Notes: generated from the sequence alone by a model not told the origin. Positions 43,402-52,786 are shown, counted from the stretch's first letter. The stretch is DNA of 64,000 nucleotides from an uncultured Eubacteriales bacterium (GCA_949288785.1 CASELQ010000001.1:62001-126000); one strand, 5' to 3'. Numbers and translations: made by a program.

Positions 43402-44757
43402 TTAATTTTTATTGCTGTGTATGGGGGCGGGCATCCTGCCGCCGCGGGCTATGAATTTTTCGCACGAATAGGGCGAAACCGCCATAACGGGCGCGCTGCC
43501 CAAAAGTCCGCCGAATTCCACGCTGTCCCCCACCGTTTTGCCGGGCACGGGTATCACCCTCACCGCCGTGGTCTTGTTGTTTATCATGCCTATTGCCGCC
43601 TCGTCCGCAATCATGCCCGAAATTACGTAATCGGGCGTGTCCCCGGGGATTGCCACCATATCTATGCCCACGCTGCAAACTGCCGTCATCGCCTCTAACT
43701 TGGATAGTGTGATGGCGCCCGACTTTGCGGCGTTTATCATGCCTATGTCTTCGCTTACGGGTATGAACGCGCCCGAAAGCCCGCCCACCATTGAGCTTGC
43801 CATAACGCCGCCTTTTTTAACCGCGTCGTTGAGCATGGCGAGCGCCGCCGTGGTGCCGTGCGCCCCCACCGAGGCAAGCCCCATCTCTTCGAGTATATGC
43901 GCGACCGAATCTCCCATAACCGGGGTGGGCGCAAGGGACAGATCCACTATCCCGAATTCGGCGTTTAAGCGCTTTGCCGCCTCTTTTGCGATGAGCTGAC
44001 CCGCGCGGGTAATTTTAAAAGCCGTCTTTTTAATCTTTTCGGCAAGGTCTTCTATACTCGCCCCTTCCATATCCTTTATAGCCGCGTGCACCACGCCGGG
44101 ACCCGATACGCCCACGTTTATGACCGTTTCCCCCTCGCTTACCCCGTGAAAGGCGCCCGCCATAAAGGGGTTGTCTTCCACCGCGTTGCAGAACGCCACG
44201 AACTTGGCGCAGCCCAGCCCGTCCTTATCCGCGGTAAGGCGCGCCGCCTCTTTTACCGTGCCGCCCAAAAGCTTTATCGCGTCCATATTGAGCCCGGTTT
44301 TGGAAGATCCCACGTTCACCGAAGAGCACAGCCTTTCGGTGCAGGCAAGCGCCTCCGGAATGCTGTCTATAAAAGAACGCTCGTACCCCGTCATGCTCTT
44401 GCCGACAAGTGCGGAATATCCGCCCAGAAAATCTATCCCGCAGGTCTTGGCGGCACCGTCAAGCGCCTTTGCAAGCACCGTTTCCTTGCCCGGGAAGTTT
44501 GCCGAGATTAAACTTGCAGGCGTTATGGACACCCGTTTGTTTATTATGGGCACGCCGTACATTTCGCCCAGCTCTTCGGCAACGCTCACTATGTTTTCGG
44601 CTTTGCGGCAGATCTTATCGTAACACAGTTCCGCAGTCTTTTCGGCGCTCTCCCTTATGCAGGAAAACAGCGATATGCCCATGGTAACCGTCCTTACGTC
44701 GAAATGCTCTTTTTCCACCATGTCTATGGTTTCTATTATCTCCTTTCTGCTTATCAT
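43402..44757 (-). CDS. DUF711/UPF0210 (PFL-like fold) protein
   Basis: The 451-residue protein belongs to the UPF0210/DUF711 family, related by fold to pyruvate formate-lyase but without the radical glycine chemistry. The family start ([21 protein letters not shown]), [11 protein letters not shown] and [11 protein letters not shown]-type segments are recognisable, and [20 protein letters not shown] lies near the C-terminus. The biochemical role is unknown. The gene follows a small ACT-domain protein, an association repeated in many Gram-positive genomes. Confidence 0.88.
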   Translation of the reverse strand: MISRKEIIETIDMVEKEHFDVRTVTMGISLFSCIRESAEKTAELCYDKICRKAENIVSVAEELGEMYGVPIINKRVSITPASLISANFPGKETVLAKALDGAAKTCGIDFLGGYSALVGKSMTGYERSFIDSIPEALACTERLCSSVNVGSSKTGLNMDAIKLLGGTVKEAARLTADKDGLGCAKFVAFCNAVEDNPFMAGAFHGVSEGETVINVGVSGPGVVHAAIKDMEGASIEDLAEKIKKTAFKITRAGQLIAKEAAKRLNAEFGIVDLSLAPTPVMGDSVAHILEEMGLASVGAHGTTAALAMLNDAVKKGGVMASSMVGGLSGAFIPVSEDIGMINAAKSGAITLSKLEAMTAVCSVGIDMVAIPGDTPDYVISGMIADEAAIGMINNKTTAVRVIPVPGKTVGDSVEFGGLLGSAPVMAVSPYSCEKFIARGGRMPAPIHSNKN

Positions 44758-44773
44758 TACCGTTTACCGCCGC

Positions 44774-45043
44774 TTAAATCTTGTGCATGGCGCTGAAAAT
44801 GTCCTCGTGCTGAACGTGGATGGAAACGCCTATCTCCTCTCCCGCCGCTTTTAAAAGGGCGGCAAGATCTTTTAGCGCAAGTTTGCTTTCCGTTAAATCG
44901 CACAGCATTATCATGGTGAAGTTGCCCTGCACTATGGTCTGGCTTATGTCCTCTATATTCACGTCGTTTTCCGCAAGCATACCGGAAACTTTGGCTATTA
45001 TGCCCGATTTGTCCTTGCCTATAACAGTTACTATCGCTCTCAT
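44774..45043 (-). CDS. ACT-domain protein, UPF0237 family
   Basis: The 89-residue product is a single ACT domain, typically an amino-acid-sensing fold (MRAIVTVIGKDKSGIIAKVS at the start and LAENDVNIEDISQTIV next). From the ATG at 45043 it has a clear AAAGGAG ribosome site. It precedes the DUF711 gene by 16 bp. The two families are conserved neighbours, so the ACT protein may sense a ligand for the DUF711 protein. This link is inference. Confidence 0.9.
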   Translation of the reverse strand: MRAIVTVIGKDKSGIIAKVSGMLAENDVNIEDISQTIVQGNFTMIMLCDLTESKLALKDLAALLKAAGEEIGVSIHVQHEDIFSAMHKI

Positions 45044-45053
45044 TTCGGCTCCT

Positions 45054-45569
45054 TTAAGAAAGTATTTCGTATTCAAGCAGTACGTTGCCCTGCGTTATAT
45101 ATCTTACGTTTGCGTTTTCGGGTATTTCGGGAAAGGGCTTTTCCTCGAACACCAGCACTTTGCGCTCGAAAAAGTCGTTTTTATACTTGTTCCATTCAAT
45201 AAATACAAGGGACTTGAAATCTACCCCGTCCTTTACCTGGCGGGTTTCGTCATACTCGAAAAAACTGCCGGTATACGTCTCTTTCAGCCCGTTCACGAGG
45301 TTGTAACAGAGCTTGTAATACTTGTTTACCCTTTTAAATACTATACCCAAAAATATAAACGAGAATATCACAAACACCGCCGTAACCGAATACTGCACCG
45401 CCTTTACGGCGCCTATCTGCGGCGAACGGTAAGGAAGCAGCCTGTACCACACAAAATCCGCCACGCTGCCCAATACGTAAAGCGCAAGCACCGTAAAGTA
45501 TATGGCAAGGCATATCTTGCGCTGTTTTTTTACTCTGTCCAGTTCCGTAACATCAAAATATGTCGTCAT
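45054..45569 (-). CDS. Membrane protein with two helices, unknown
   Basis: The 171-residue product has two hydrophobic stretches (about residues 20-40 and 60-80) and a soluble C-terminal half containing a possible beta-rich domain with FFEYDETRQVKDG and WNKYKNDFFERKVL. I do not recognise the family. Its start overlaps the preceding gene stop by 4 bp (ATGA), so they are probably partners. Upstream in the run are signal peptidase I and a second unknown membrane protein. Confidence 0.7.
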   Translation of the reverse strand: MTTYFDVTELDRVKKQRKICLAIYFTVLALYVLGSVADFVWYRLLPYRSPQIGAVKAVQYSVTAVFVIFSFIFLGIVFKRVNKYYKLCYNLVNGLKETYTGSFFEYDETRQVKDGVDFKSLVFIEWNKYKNDFFERKVLVFEEKPFPEIPENANVRYITQGNVLLEYEILS

Positions 45570-46153
45570 CTCGCGTTTTCTCCGTTTTTATAGTCGATCC
45601 TTATTTTTTTAAGTCCGTACCTGTCTTTCAGATAAAGTTCATACCTGTCCGCATACTCAGCCATGATATAGTCTTTATTCTGTCTTACGGCAAAATATCT
45701 GGGGTATGCCGGAATACTTTCCGTACTAGCCGCGGGGGCTGCCTGCGCCGTATCCGCCGTTTCGCTTACCTGCCGCGGCGCGTATTCCTCGGCATATGCG
45801 GGCTGCGCTCTTTCGGGGGCGGGCGCGGCGGGCGGAATATCGTCCGTTTTTACGCCTTTGCTCTTTATTATTTCCACGCCCTTGCGCTTTTTTCCGCCCG
45901 AAAGCCCCAAAAGCCGCTTCACGGTAAACCACACCGCGCCCAGCACCGAAAGCACCAGCGCGAAACAGAATATTATGAGCGCGGCGGCGCTCCGCTCAAG
46001 CACGCCCGTTACGAAGAGCACAAGCCCCACAAGCAACACAAGCGCGGTCATTTGCAGATTAAATAGGCTTAGCACTTTATATACGAACGTGAGCACGGTT
46101 ACTATTATTTTTTTTATTATGCCGAATATCAGCCTGTTACCGAGTATTATCAC
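45566..46153 (-). CDS. Membrane protein with Ala/Pro-rich linker, unknown
   Basis: The 195-residue product starts at a GTG at 46153. It has an amphipathic or hydrophobic N-terminal region (GIIKKIIVTVLTFVYKVL) and two membrane helices between about 35 and 80, then a basic stretch and an Ala/Pro-rich disordered linker near 108-150. The C-terminus (DYIMAEYADRYELYLKDRYG) is charged. I do not recognise a family. It lies 3 bp after lepB. Confidence 0.68.
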   Translation of the reverse strand: MIILGNRLIFGIIKKIIVTVLTFVYKVLSLFNLQMTALVLLVGLVLFVTGVLERSAAALIIFCFALVLSVLGAVWFTVKRLLGLSGGKKRKGVEIIKSKGVKTDDIPPAAPAPERAQPAYAEEYAPRQVSETADTAQAAPAASTESIPAYPRYFAVRQNKDYIMAEYADRYELYLKDRYGLKKIRIDYKNGENAR

Positions 46154-46156
46154 GTT

Positions 46157-46801
46157 TTACGCCTTTTTTCCGAACAGCTCGCCTATCGGGCGGAAGATGC
46201 GGTGTATAAAGTTGAAAAACGGCCTTGCGGAAAGCGACCAGTTTTCTATCACTCCCGAAATATCCTCGCTTTTACAGTTGCCGAACGAGGACCTGCTGTC
46301 CGAACTGTCCGTTCGGTTATCCCCGAGGAAAAAGACTTCTCCTTCGGGTATTTCCCGAATCTGCGCCTCGGTACAATCGGGGTCGGTTATGTCGGGATAA
46401 TAAGTTATCCCCTCACTTTCAAGATACGGCTCTTCTAATTCCGTAAAGTCCGCCTCGCCGCTCTTTTTCAGGTAAACTCTGCCGTTTTCTATTTTAACCG
46501 AATCTCCCCCCACGGCGATAACGCGCTTTATGAGCGGTTCTCCGTTAATCTTTTTTCCCTCTATTATCACTATATCGCCCCGCTCGAAGTCCTTTATTTT
46601 GTTTGCGACAAGCACGTCCCCGTCGCTGAGTGTGGGCATCATGGACCTGCCGTCTACCAGCACGAAGGTGTAAACAAAGGTATTAAGCGCCACTATCACG
46701 GCAAGTATGAGCAGCAAAAAGGCGGCAAACAGTATATAGTTTCTGTCCGCCCGCGCCTCTTTTGCCTTTTCTTCCGCCAAGCTGTCCCTTATTTTATACA
46801 T
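46157..46801 (-). CDS. lepB: Signal peptidase I
   Basis: Signal peptidase I removes signal peptides at the outer face of the membrane. The 214-residue protein has a cytoplasmic N-terminus, one membrane helix (about 22-45), the catalytic serine S53 in GRSMMPTL and the catalytic lysine K92 in IKRVIAVGGD. GEVFFLGDNRTDSSDSRSSFG is the conserved C-terminal box. Its start overlaps the DUF951 gene by 8 bp. Confidence 0.95.
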   Translation of the reverse strand: MYKIRDSLAEEKAKEARADRNYILFAAFLLLILAVIVALNTFVYTFVLVDGRSMMPTLSDGDVLVANKIKDFERGDIVIIEGKKINGEPLIKRVIAVGGDSVKIENGRVYLKKSGEADFTELEEPYLESEGITYYPDITDPDCTEAQIREIPEGEVFFLGDNRTDSSDSRSSFGNCKSEDISGVIENWSLSARPFFNFIHRIFRPIGELFGKKA

Positions 46802-46988
46802 TGCTTTCTCCGACGCCCGTATGGACTTTTGCCATGTTCTTTACTTTATCTGCACTGAAAAACAGCGATTTACCGCACTTTAAGCACTTCATCTTCACGT
46901 CCGCCCCCGTACGGGTGATAATCCATTCGCTGCCGCCGCAGGCGTGAGGTTTTCTCGAAAGTATTTTATCACCTACGCGATATATCAT
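46794..46988 (-). CDS. DUF951 family protein
   Basis: The 64-residue product matches the small DUF951 family of Bacillota, with VGDKILSRKPHACGGSEW and KMKCLKCGK. Cysteines C17, C35 and C38 could form a partial metal site. It probably binds a ligand or nucleic acid, but the function is unknown. It overlaps lepB and follows the hydrolase-like gene by 29 bp. Confidence 0.88.
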   Translation of the reverse strand: MIYRVGDKILSRKPHACGGSEWIITRTGADVKMKCLKCGKSLFFSADKVKNMAKVHTGVGESNV

Positions 46989-47017
46989 CTCTTTTATTAT
47001 CCCCGAAGCGCGCCCCC

Positions 47018-48703
47018 TTAAACCCAGAGCGCGTTGTTTATAAGAAAATCTCCGTCCGCATAAAACTCTATCGCCTCGATCTTATCGTAATTTTTAAGGC
47101 TCATGCCCTCTGCGGTCTTGAATCTGTTCTTTTCAAACTTTACGTTCTGCCACACTTCTCCGCCCGTAATCGAAGCGCTTGCCGAATACTCCGTTCTGCC
47201 CTTGCCGTAATAGTCCGCGATAAGCCGCACGGTAAACGTGCCGCCCCCCTTTATATACACGTCCAGCATCATGAGGGAATCTTCTTCCGGGCGGAATTTT
47301 TCGGCTATTATGCGGAAGGTCATCAGCCCGTTCACACCGTACAGCCCGTACAGATCCATGGGACCTTTCGCTTCCTGCACCTTGGGATCGGGAAGAATAT
47401 CCAGCCCGTGAGGAGAAAGGGTGTTTTCCACCGCCTCCCCGAACATACTTTCCACCCCATCCCTGCGCGAGGAATATATTATTCTGTGCTTGTTGTGCTT
47501 TGAAGAAGTTTCGGGTGCAAAGGAGCGCTCCTCTATTATGGAGCATACCCCGAACCCGTTTTTATATTCCGCTTCCGCAAAGTACACCACCGAACCCGAT
47601 TTCTCATAAGGTTCGTATTCGAACGAAAAAACCTCGCCTTCCGATACGGGCGCTATCTTTCGCCAGCTCCTGAATTTGGGGGTAAGCGTCTGTTCGGCGA
47701 CGTAAAGACGCACGCTTTTAAGATCCTTTGTGCACGGTTTTACTTCGGCAAAGAGCTTTCCCTCTCTGAATTCGCCCTTTATTTCCGTTTCTCCGGGAAG
47801 ATCCGCCTGCCCCTTGGGAGCGTGCAGAAAGTTTTCCAAAAATATCTCCGCGCACGCAAAACACTTGCAGTCCGCAGTGTTTCTGCCGCCCACGGAATAT
47901 CTGACCGCGGTATAAACGCCCTCTTCCGTGCGGGCGACGGTATCATACGCTCTGTCGCACGGGAATACCGGGCTGTTGGTGGGCGCCAATATCAAAATCG
48001 GGCACTTTATCTGGCGGGCATAGGACTGCGGCTCCACCCCCGCTATAAAACTCAAAGTCCCGTCCGAAAAACCGGGCTCCTGAACGCCGCCGAATTTATT
48101 TATGCCGCGGTAGGCGTACCACCCGGAATTACAGGAAAACACGACGCAGTCAAAATTTCCGCTCACGGCCGCCGCCTGCCAAAGCGCCGTGGCGGCGCCG
48201 CCTATGCCTATGGCGCCCACCCGCGCGCCCTTTTTTCTTTCCCTTAAAAACGCGGCGGCGTATATCAGGGCGGCGCACCACTCGTACCAGCAGGTGGAAG
48301 TAACGTCGCACGAAAGCTCGTCCTGCCCGTATACGGATTCCGCAAGATTTGCGTATTTAACGCTTTCCGGATATACGGTATACCGCTCCTTGCCTTCCTT
48401 AAAGCCAGCGAGGTCAATGAGAAACGCGTCGTACCCTTTTTGAGCCAGCTGCATGGCGAGGGCAAGGTTGTTCCCGTCCGAAAAGTCCTGCACGATGAGT
48501 ACGGAAGCCCCTCCGTGCTTTTCGGCGGGCGTAACAAAAGCACCGTAAATTTTTACGTTGCCGCCCTTTACCGCTCTGCCTTCGATATAAACGTGTTTCA
48601 GTTTAAGGTTATCGCTTAAAAAACCTTCCTCTTCGCTGTAATTCACGCCGGAAGGCAGCTGAAAATCTTTCCATATAAGTGAAGGTGTTAAAATTGCCGC
48701 CAT
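47018..48703 (-). CDS. Alpha/beta-hydrolase-like protein with missing nucleophile and beta-sandwich tail
   Basis: The 561-residue protein has an alpha/beta-hydrolase-like core (about 30-300) with SVLIVQDFSDGNN, GYDAFLIDLAG and YEWCAALIYAAAFL before the nucleophile elbow. Where esterases have G-x-S-x-G, this protein reads GIGGA at 166-170, so the catalytic serine is replaced by glycine (G168). The segment SWYAYRG-like and PILILAPTNSP follow in family order. The C-terminal part looks beta-rich, like a carbohydrate-binding or jelly-roll module (SMMLDVYIKGGGTFTVRL region). It may be a non-catalytic relative of acetylxylan or PqaA-type hydrolases. No signal peptide is visible. Confidence 0.55.
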   Translation of the reverse strand: MAAILTPSLIWKDFQLPSGVNYSEEEGFLSDNLKLKHVYIEGRAVKGGNVKIYGAFVTPAEKHGGASVLIVQDFSDGNNLALAMQLAQKGYDAFLIDLAGFKEGKERYTVYPESVKYANLAESVYGQDELSCDVTSTCWYEWCAALIYAAAFLRERKKGARVGAIGIGGAATALWQAAAVSGNFDCVVFSCNSGWYAYRGINKFGGVQEPGFSDGTLSFIAGVEPQSYARQIKCPILILAPTNSPVFPCDRAYDTVARTEEGVYTAVRYSVGGRNTADCKCFACAEIFLENFLHAPKGQADLPGETEIKGEFREGKLFAEVKPCTKDLKSVRLYVAEQTLTPKFRSWRKIAPVSEGEVFSFEYEPYEKSGSVVYFAEAEYKNGFGVCSIIEERSFAPETSSKHNKHRIIYSSRRDGVESMFGEAVENTLSPHGLDILPDPKVQEAKGPMDLYGLYGVNGLMTFRIIAEKFRPEEDSLMMLDVYIKGGGTFTVRLIADYYGKGRTEYSASASITGGEVWQNVKFEKNRFKTAEGMSLKNYDKIEAIEFYADGDFLINNALWV

Positions 48704-48891
48704 ACATTAACTCCGCGAATATTCCGAAAAACAGCGCATATCGGTTGATTTTTGGAAAATATTCGTTTATAATAATTTTACCTTGTACGCTGAACGACAA
48801 AGCACTTATTTATTATTTATATATTATATAACATAAGCGCGGTTCACGCAAGCGTTTTGCACGCCGTAATTTTTTTAAGAGGGCTTGTCTT

Positions 48892-50592
48892 ATGCCTTTT
48901 TCTTTCGATAAAGAGTTTTCCGCCGCGGGTTATACTTCCCTGGAAAACGCTTTTATAACCGAATATCTTGGAAGAGCGGGGGGCGACGCCGTAAAGGTCT
49001 ACCTTTACGGGCTTTATCTTTGCGCAAACCCTCAAAGGGAATCTGACGCGGCTGCCTTTTCGGCGGCGCTGGGTATTCCGGAGGACGCCGTTATGGACTG
49101 CCTTACCTTCTGGGAGGAGTTCGGGCTTATATCCATACTTTCAAAGGATCCCCTAACCGTTAAATATCTGCCGGCGCGCGCCGCCTCTTACGCCAAGCCC
49201 AGAAAATACAAGGCCGAAAAATATTCGGACTTCGTAAAGGGCGTTCAGGCGCTCATCCCGGACAGAATGATATCCACCGGGGAATATACCGAATATTTCA
49301 ACATTATGGAAACTTACGGCATAAAACCCGAAGCCATGCTCATGATAGTAAAATACTGCACGGACAAAAAAGGGAACGACGTGAGTTACAGGTATATTTC
49401 CAAGGTGGCGCAGGACTTCGGCAACCGCGGCGTTTCCACCGTGGAAAAGGTGGAAAAAGAACTTTCTTCTTATATCCTCCGCACCGCCGAGATAGAAAAG
49501 ATTTTGGCTGCCCTCTCCTTAAAGCGCGCGCCCGATATAGACGACCTTAAACTGTATAAAAAATGGACGCAGGAACTTTCCTTCGATACCGACAACATAG
49601 TGTTTGCGGCAAAGACCTTAAAAAAAGGCGGCATGGGAAAACTGGACGAGTTTTTGTGCCGGCTGTATTCCATGAAGTGTTTTTCCAAAGAGGAGATCGC
49701 GGACTTTGCGGATAAGAAACAGGCGGTTTACGAACTGACCATAAAGATAAACCGGGCGCTTTCCGTTTACGTGGAAGTTATAGATACCGAGATAGAAAAC
49801 TACGTTTCCAAATGGATTTCTTACGGCTTTTCGGGAGAGGCGCTGCTCTTTATCGCCTCGCGCTGCTTTATGCTCGGAAAAAACACCCTTGCGGATATGG
49901 ACGCTCTCGTGAACGAATTGCGGCTTAAAGGCTTTATTGACCTGCCCGCCGTGGGCGATTATTTCGACATGCAGAAAAAGACGGACGCCTTTATTTCGGA
50001 ATACCTTGTGCTCTGCGGGCTTTCCCGCCGCCCCACCCCGTGGGACAGGGAGAACCTTTCGGTATGGCGGAGCTGGAACTTTTCCGATGAGATGATAAAG
50101 GAGGCGGCGCGCCTTTCGTGCGGGAAATCTTCGCCCGTGGCGTATATGAACGGCATACTTTCCAACTGGAAGAACAAGGGTATATTCTCGCCCGCCGACC
50201 TTTCGGAAGAACAGCCTGCCGGCGGCGCAGGGAGCGACAGTCAGGAAGAATATAACAGAGAATACGAGCGGCGCAGGGGCATTGCCCTCTCCCGCGCGCA
50301 GAAGAATCTGGACCTTGCATTGCAGCAGGAAGGCTTTTCCCCGCTTTACGAACGGCTGTTTTCCATAGAAAAGGACCTTGCTTTTGCGGAAATTGCAGGC
50401 AATGCCGATGCTCTTAAAGCGTTGGAAACGGAGAAAAAGTCCGTTACCGAAAGGGCGGAAAGTATATTGGGACAGTTGGGGCTTTCATTAAAAGATTTGT
50501 CCCCCCGGTACGCCTGCGAAAAGTGCAAGGATACCGGCTATATAGGCACGCACAGGTGCGACTGTTTCGAAAAGTATAAAAACGTAAAATAA
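48892..50592 (+). CDS. DnaD-family replication protein with loader-like zinc motif at the C-terminus
   Basis: The 566-residue product has an N-terminal winged-helix-like part (about 1-100) followed by roughly four helical repeats of the DnaD_2 type (near 139-183, 222-265, 303-350 and 392-432), for example VWRSWNFSDEMIKEAARL. DnaD proteins help load the helicase at origins. After a charged helical region the protein ends with a C-x2-C, then C-x-C motif (C542, C545, C556, C558; CEKCKDTGY). This motif normally precedes the AAA+ domain of DnaC/DnaI helicase loaders, but the frame stops 8 residues later and no AAA+ frame follows. AGAGGG precedes the ATG. Confidence 0.8.
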   Translation: MPFSFDKEFSAAGYTSLENAFITEYLGRAGGDAVKVYLYGLYLCANPQRESDAAAFSAALGIPEDAVMDCLTFWEEFGLISILSKDPLTVKYLPARAASYAKPRKYKAEKYSDFVKGVQALIPDRMISTGEYTEYFNIMETYGIKPEAMLMIVKYCTDKKGNDVSYRYISKVAQDFGNRGVSTVEKVEKELSSYILRTAEIEKILAALSLKRAPDIDDLKLYKKWTQELSFDTDNIVFAAKTLKKGGMGKLDEFLCRLYSMKCFSKEEIADFADKKQAVYELTIKINRALSVYVEVIDTEIENYVSKWISYGFSGEALLFIASRCFMLGKNTLADMDALVNELRLKGFIDLPAVGDYFDMQKKTDAFISEYLVLCGLSRRPTPWDRENLSVWRSWNFSDEMIKEAARLSCGKSSPVAYMNGILSNWKNKGIFSPADLSEEQPAGGAGSDSQEEYNREYERRRGIALSRAQKNLDLALQQEGFSPLYERLFSIEKDLAFAEIAGNADALKALETEKKSVTERAESILGQLGLSLKDLSPRYACEKCKDTGYIGTHRCDCFEKYKNVK

Positions 50593-50644
50593 ATTTTATC
50601 GCAAAAATAAAATCGGGTTTTAGTTTCCCCGAAAACATAATTTT

Positions 50645-50674
50645 ACCGCCCTTTCGCGTTTGCGAAAGGGCGGT
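50645..50674. terminator. Bidirectional terminator between the dnaD-like gene and hom
   Basis: A 13-bp perfect stem with a GTTT loop has T-rich sequence on both sides. It lies between converging genes and can serve both. Confidence 0.88.
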
Positions 50675-50746
50675 ATTTTACAACATTTTGAATTGCTTAT
50701 ACGAGATTTACCGCACCTTAAAACCGTGTGAAAGCGCGCTTTCCGC

Positions 50747-51996
50747 TTATTCCTCTATCCTTATGCTGCCCTTTATTTCATACACTTCTTCAAGCTGGGA
50801 GAGCTTTTCCAGCGTCTTTTTAACGGCGCTTTCAAGTGAAGGATGGGTTATAATGATTATTTCCGCCTTGCCTTCTTCCGCGGATATCTGCTTTACTTCC
50901 TTTATGCTGATGGCGTGTTTTGCAAACACCCCGGTGATTTTGGAGAGCACGCCAGCCGCGTCCGCCACGGAAAGCCTTAAATAATATTTTACCGAATAAT
51001 CGCTTACGAACTTTGTTTCCTTGTTGCCGCCCATATTGTTTTTGAAGGGCGCATAATAATAGTCGTTATGCTTGCTGGCAAAAATTATATCCGAAACGAT
51101 GGCGCTGCCGGTGGGCAACGCGCCCGCGCCCCTGCCGTAAAGCATTATTTCGCCCACCGAATCGCCAACTAAGTGCACGGCGTTGAAAGAATCGTTTACC
51201 GAAGCCAGCGGATCGTCGTTCCTTATGAAGGTGGGGTGCACCCTCACGTCCACGCCCTGGGGAGTGTTTTTGCCTATGCCCAGGAGTTTAAGGGTGTAGC
51301 CCATGGCTTTGCCGTAGGCTATATCTTCCTTGTCTATGCCGGTTATACCCTCTCGGTAAATGTTCTCGAAAGATATCTTGGTATTGAATGCAAGGCTGGT
51401 GAGAATGGACAGTTTATACGTTGCGTCAAACCCCTCCACGAACGCTGCGCGTCTTTAAGCGCGTCCTCATAAGACCAGCCCTCTTCCGTCATCTTGGTGA
51501 GTATATAGTTGGTGGTGCCGTTTATTATGCCCTTTATGGAGAGTATGCGGTTTGCCTGCATCCCGTCCTGCAAGGTCCTTATTATCGGCACGCCGCCCAC
51601 GCAGCTCGCCTCGAAAAAAAGGCCGACGTTCATCTTTTTTGCCATTTCTTCTAATTCCGGCCAGTATTTGGCAAAAAGCTCCTTGTTGGAGGTTACCACC
51701 GTCTTGCCGCTCATGAGCGACTTTAATACAAAGGTTCTCGAAGGCTCTATACCGCCTATCACTTCCACCACGATGTCTACGCCGGGATTGGATATCACGT
51801 CCTCTATGGAAGCGCAAACGTTTTCCTCCGGCACTCCGAGAGATTTGGCGCGCTCCTTGTTCTTTTCCATAACGCATTCCACCGTTATGTCCAGCCCCTG
51901 CGTCTTTTTGAAAAATTCCTTTTTTTCGGAGAGTATGCTGTATACTCCCCCGCCGACCACGCCTAAACCCAGTATGGCTACGCCTACTTTTTTCAT
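50747..51996 (-). pseudogene. hom: Homoserine dehydrogenase, frame-disrupted
   Basis: Homoserine dehydrogenase starts the threonine/methionine branch from aspartate semialdehyde. The N-terminal part (51996 to about 51445) has the NAD-binding GLGVVGGGVYSILSEK, the TSNKELFAKYW segment and GIINGTTNYILTKM. The C-terminal part (51439 to 50747) resumes in another frame with EGFDATYKLSILTSLAFN and ends in an ACT domain. Between them the expected LGYAEADP-type catalytic block is missing. I estimate a loss of about 31 bp around 51440-51447, which breaks the frame. The remaining parts are otherwise intact. Either the gene is newly inactivated or the assembly is wrong. It follows coaX by 13 bp. Confidence 0.9.
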
Positions 51997-52009
51997 TATG
52001 CTTTTCCTC

Positions 52010-52786
52010 TCAGATGTTTTCGTTAAGTTCGTGTATTATTTTAAGCCCGTCAAGCGTGAGCGTTCTGTCCACCACCACGAGGGACTTTACTTCCTTGGCG
52101 ATTATTTCGCCCAGCCCGCCGGTCGCCACTACCTTTATTTCTTCAAGTTTAAGTTCTTTTTTTATGCGCTTTATTATATTGTCCACAAGCCCCGCAAACC
52201 CGAATATTATACCCGACTGCATGCTTGCCTTGGTGTTTCTGCCTATTACGCTCTTGGGCGATTCCAGTTCCACCGTGGGAAGCTGCGCCGTGTTACTGGT
52301 AAGCGCTTCCAGCGAGGTCTTTATGCCGGGGGCAATCACAACGCCCAAAAGTTCGCACTTTTCGGAGATCACGTCGAACGTGGTGGCTGTGCCGAAATCT
52401 ATCACTATTACGGGCCCGCCGTATTTATTGAAGGCGGACACGCTGTTCACGATTATATCCGCGCCCACTTCACGCGAGTTTTCCGCGCGGATATTCAGCC
52501 CCGTCTTTATCCCCGGCCCCACCATGGTGGGAATTATGCCGAAAAAATATTCGCACATGTGGCAGATGGTATAATTCAAAGACGGTATAACGGAGGACAT
52601 GATGACTCCCGTTATATCGGAGGTTTTAAGCCCCTTGCTCGCAAGCAGGTTTATGAGGACCGACCCGTATTCGTCCGCCGTGCGCGACAAACGCGAGGAC
52701 ACGCGGAAAGACGCAGCCAAAACCCCGTCTTTACCGTATATTCCGTATTTTATATTGGTGTTGCCTATATCTATAGCAAGTAACAT
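52010..52786 (-). CDS. coaX: Type III pantothenate kinase
   Basis: CoaX phosphorylates pantothenate in the first step of coenzyme A synthesis. The 258-residue protein begins with AIDIGNTNIKYGIYG, the phosphate-binding motif of the acetate-kinase-like fold, and has REVGADIIVNSVSA and VIDFGTATTFDVIS. GVVIAPGIKTS and VVATGGLGEIIA follow in order. It begins 2 bp after the ECF S-component, which suggests uptake and activation of pantothenate are coupled. Confidence 0.95.
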   Translation of the reverse strand: MLLAIDIGNTNIKYGIYGKDGVLAASFRVSSRLSRTADEYGSVLINLLASKGLKTSDITGVIMSSVIPSLNYTICHMCEYFFGIIPTMVGPGIKTGLNIRAENSREVGADIIVNSVSAFNKYGGPVIVIDFGTATTFDVISEKCELLGVVIAPGIKTSLEALTSNTAQLPTVELESPKSVIGRNTKASMQSGIIFGFAGLVDNIIKRIKKELKLEEIKVVATGGLGEIIAKEVKSLVVVDRTLTLDGLKIIHELNENI

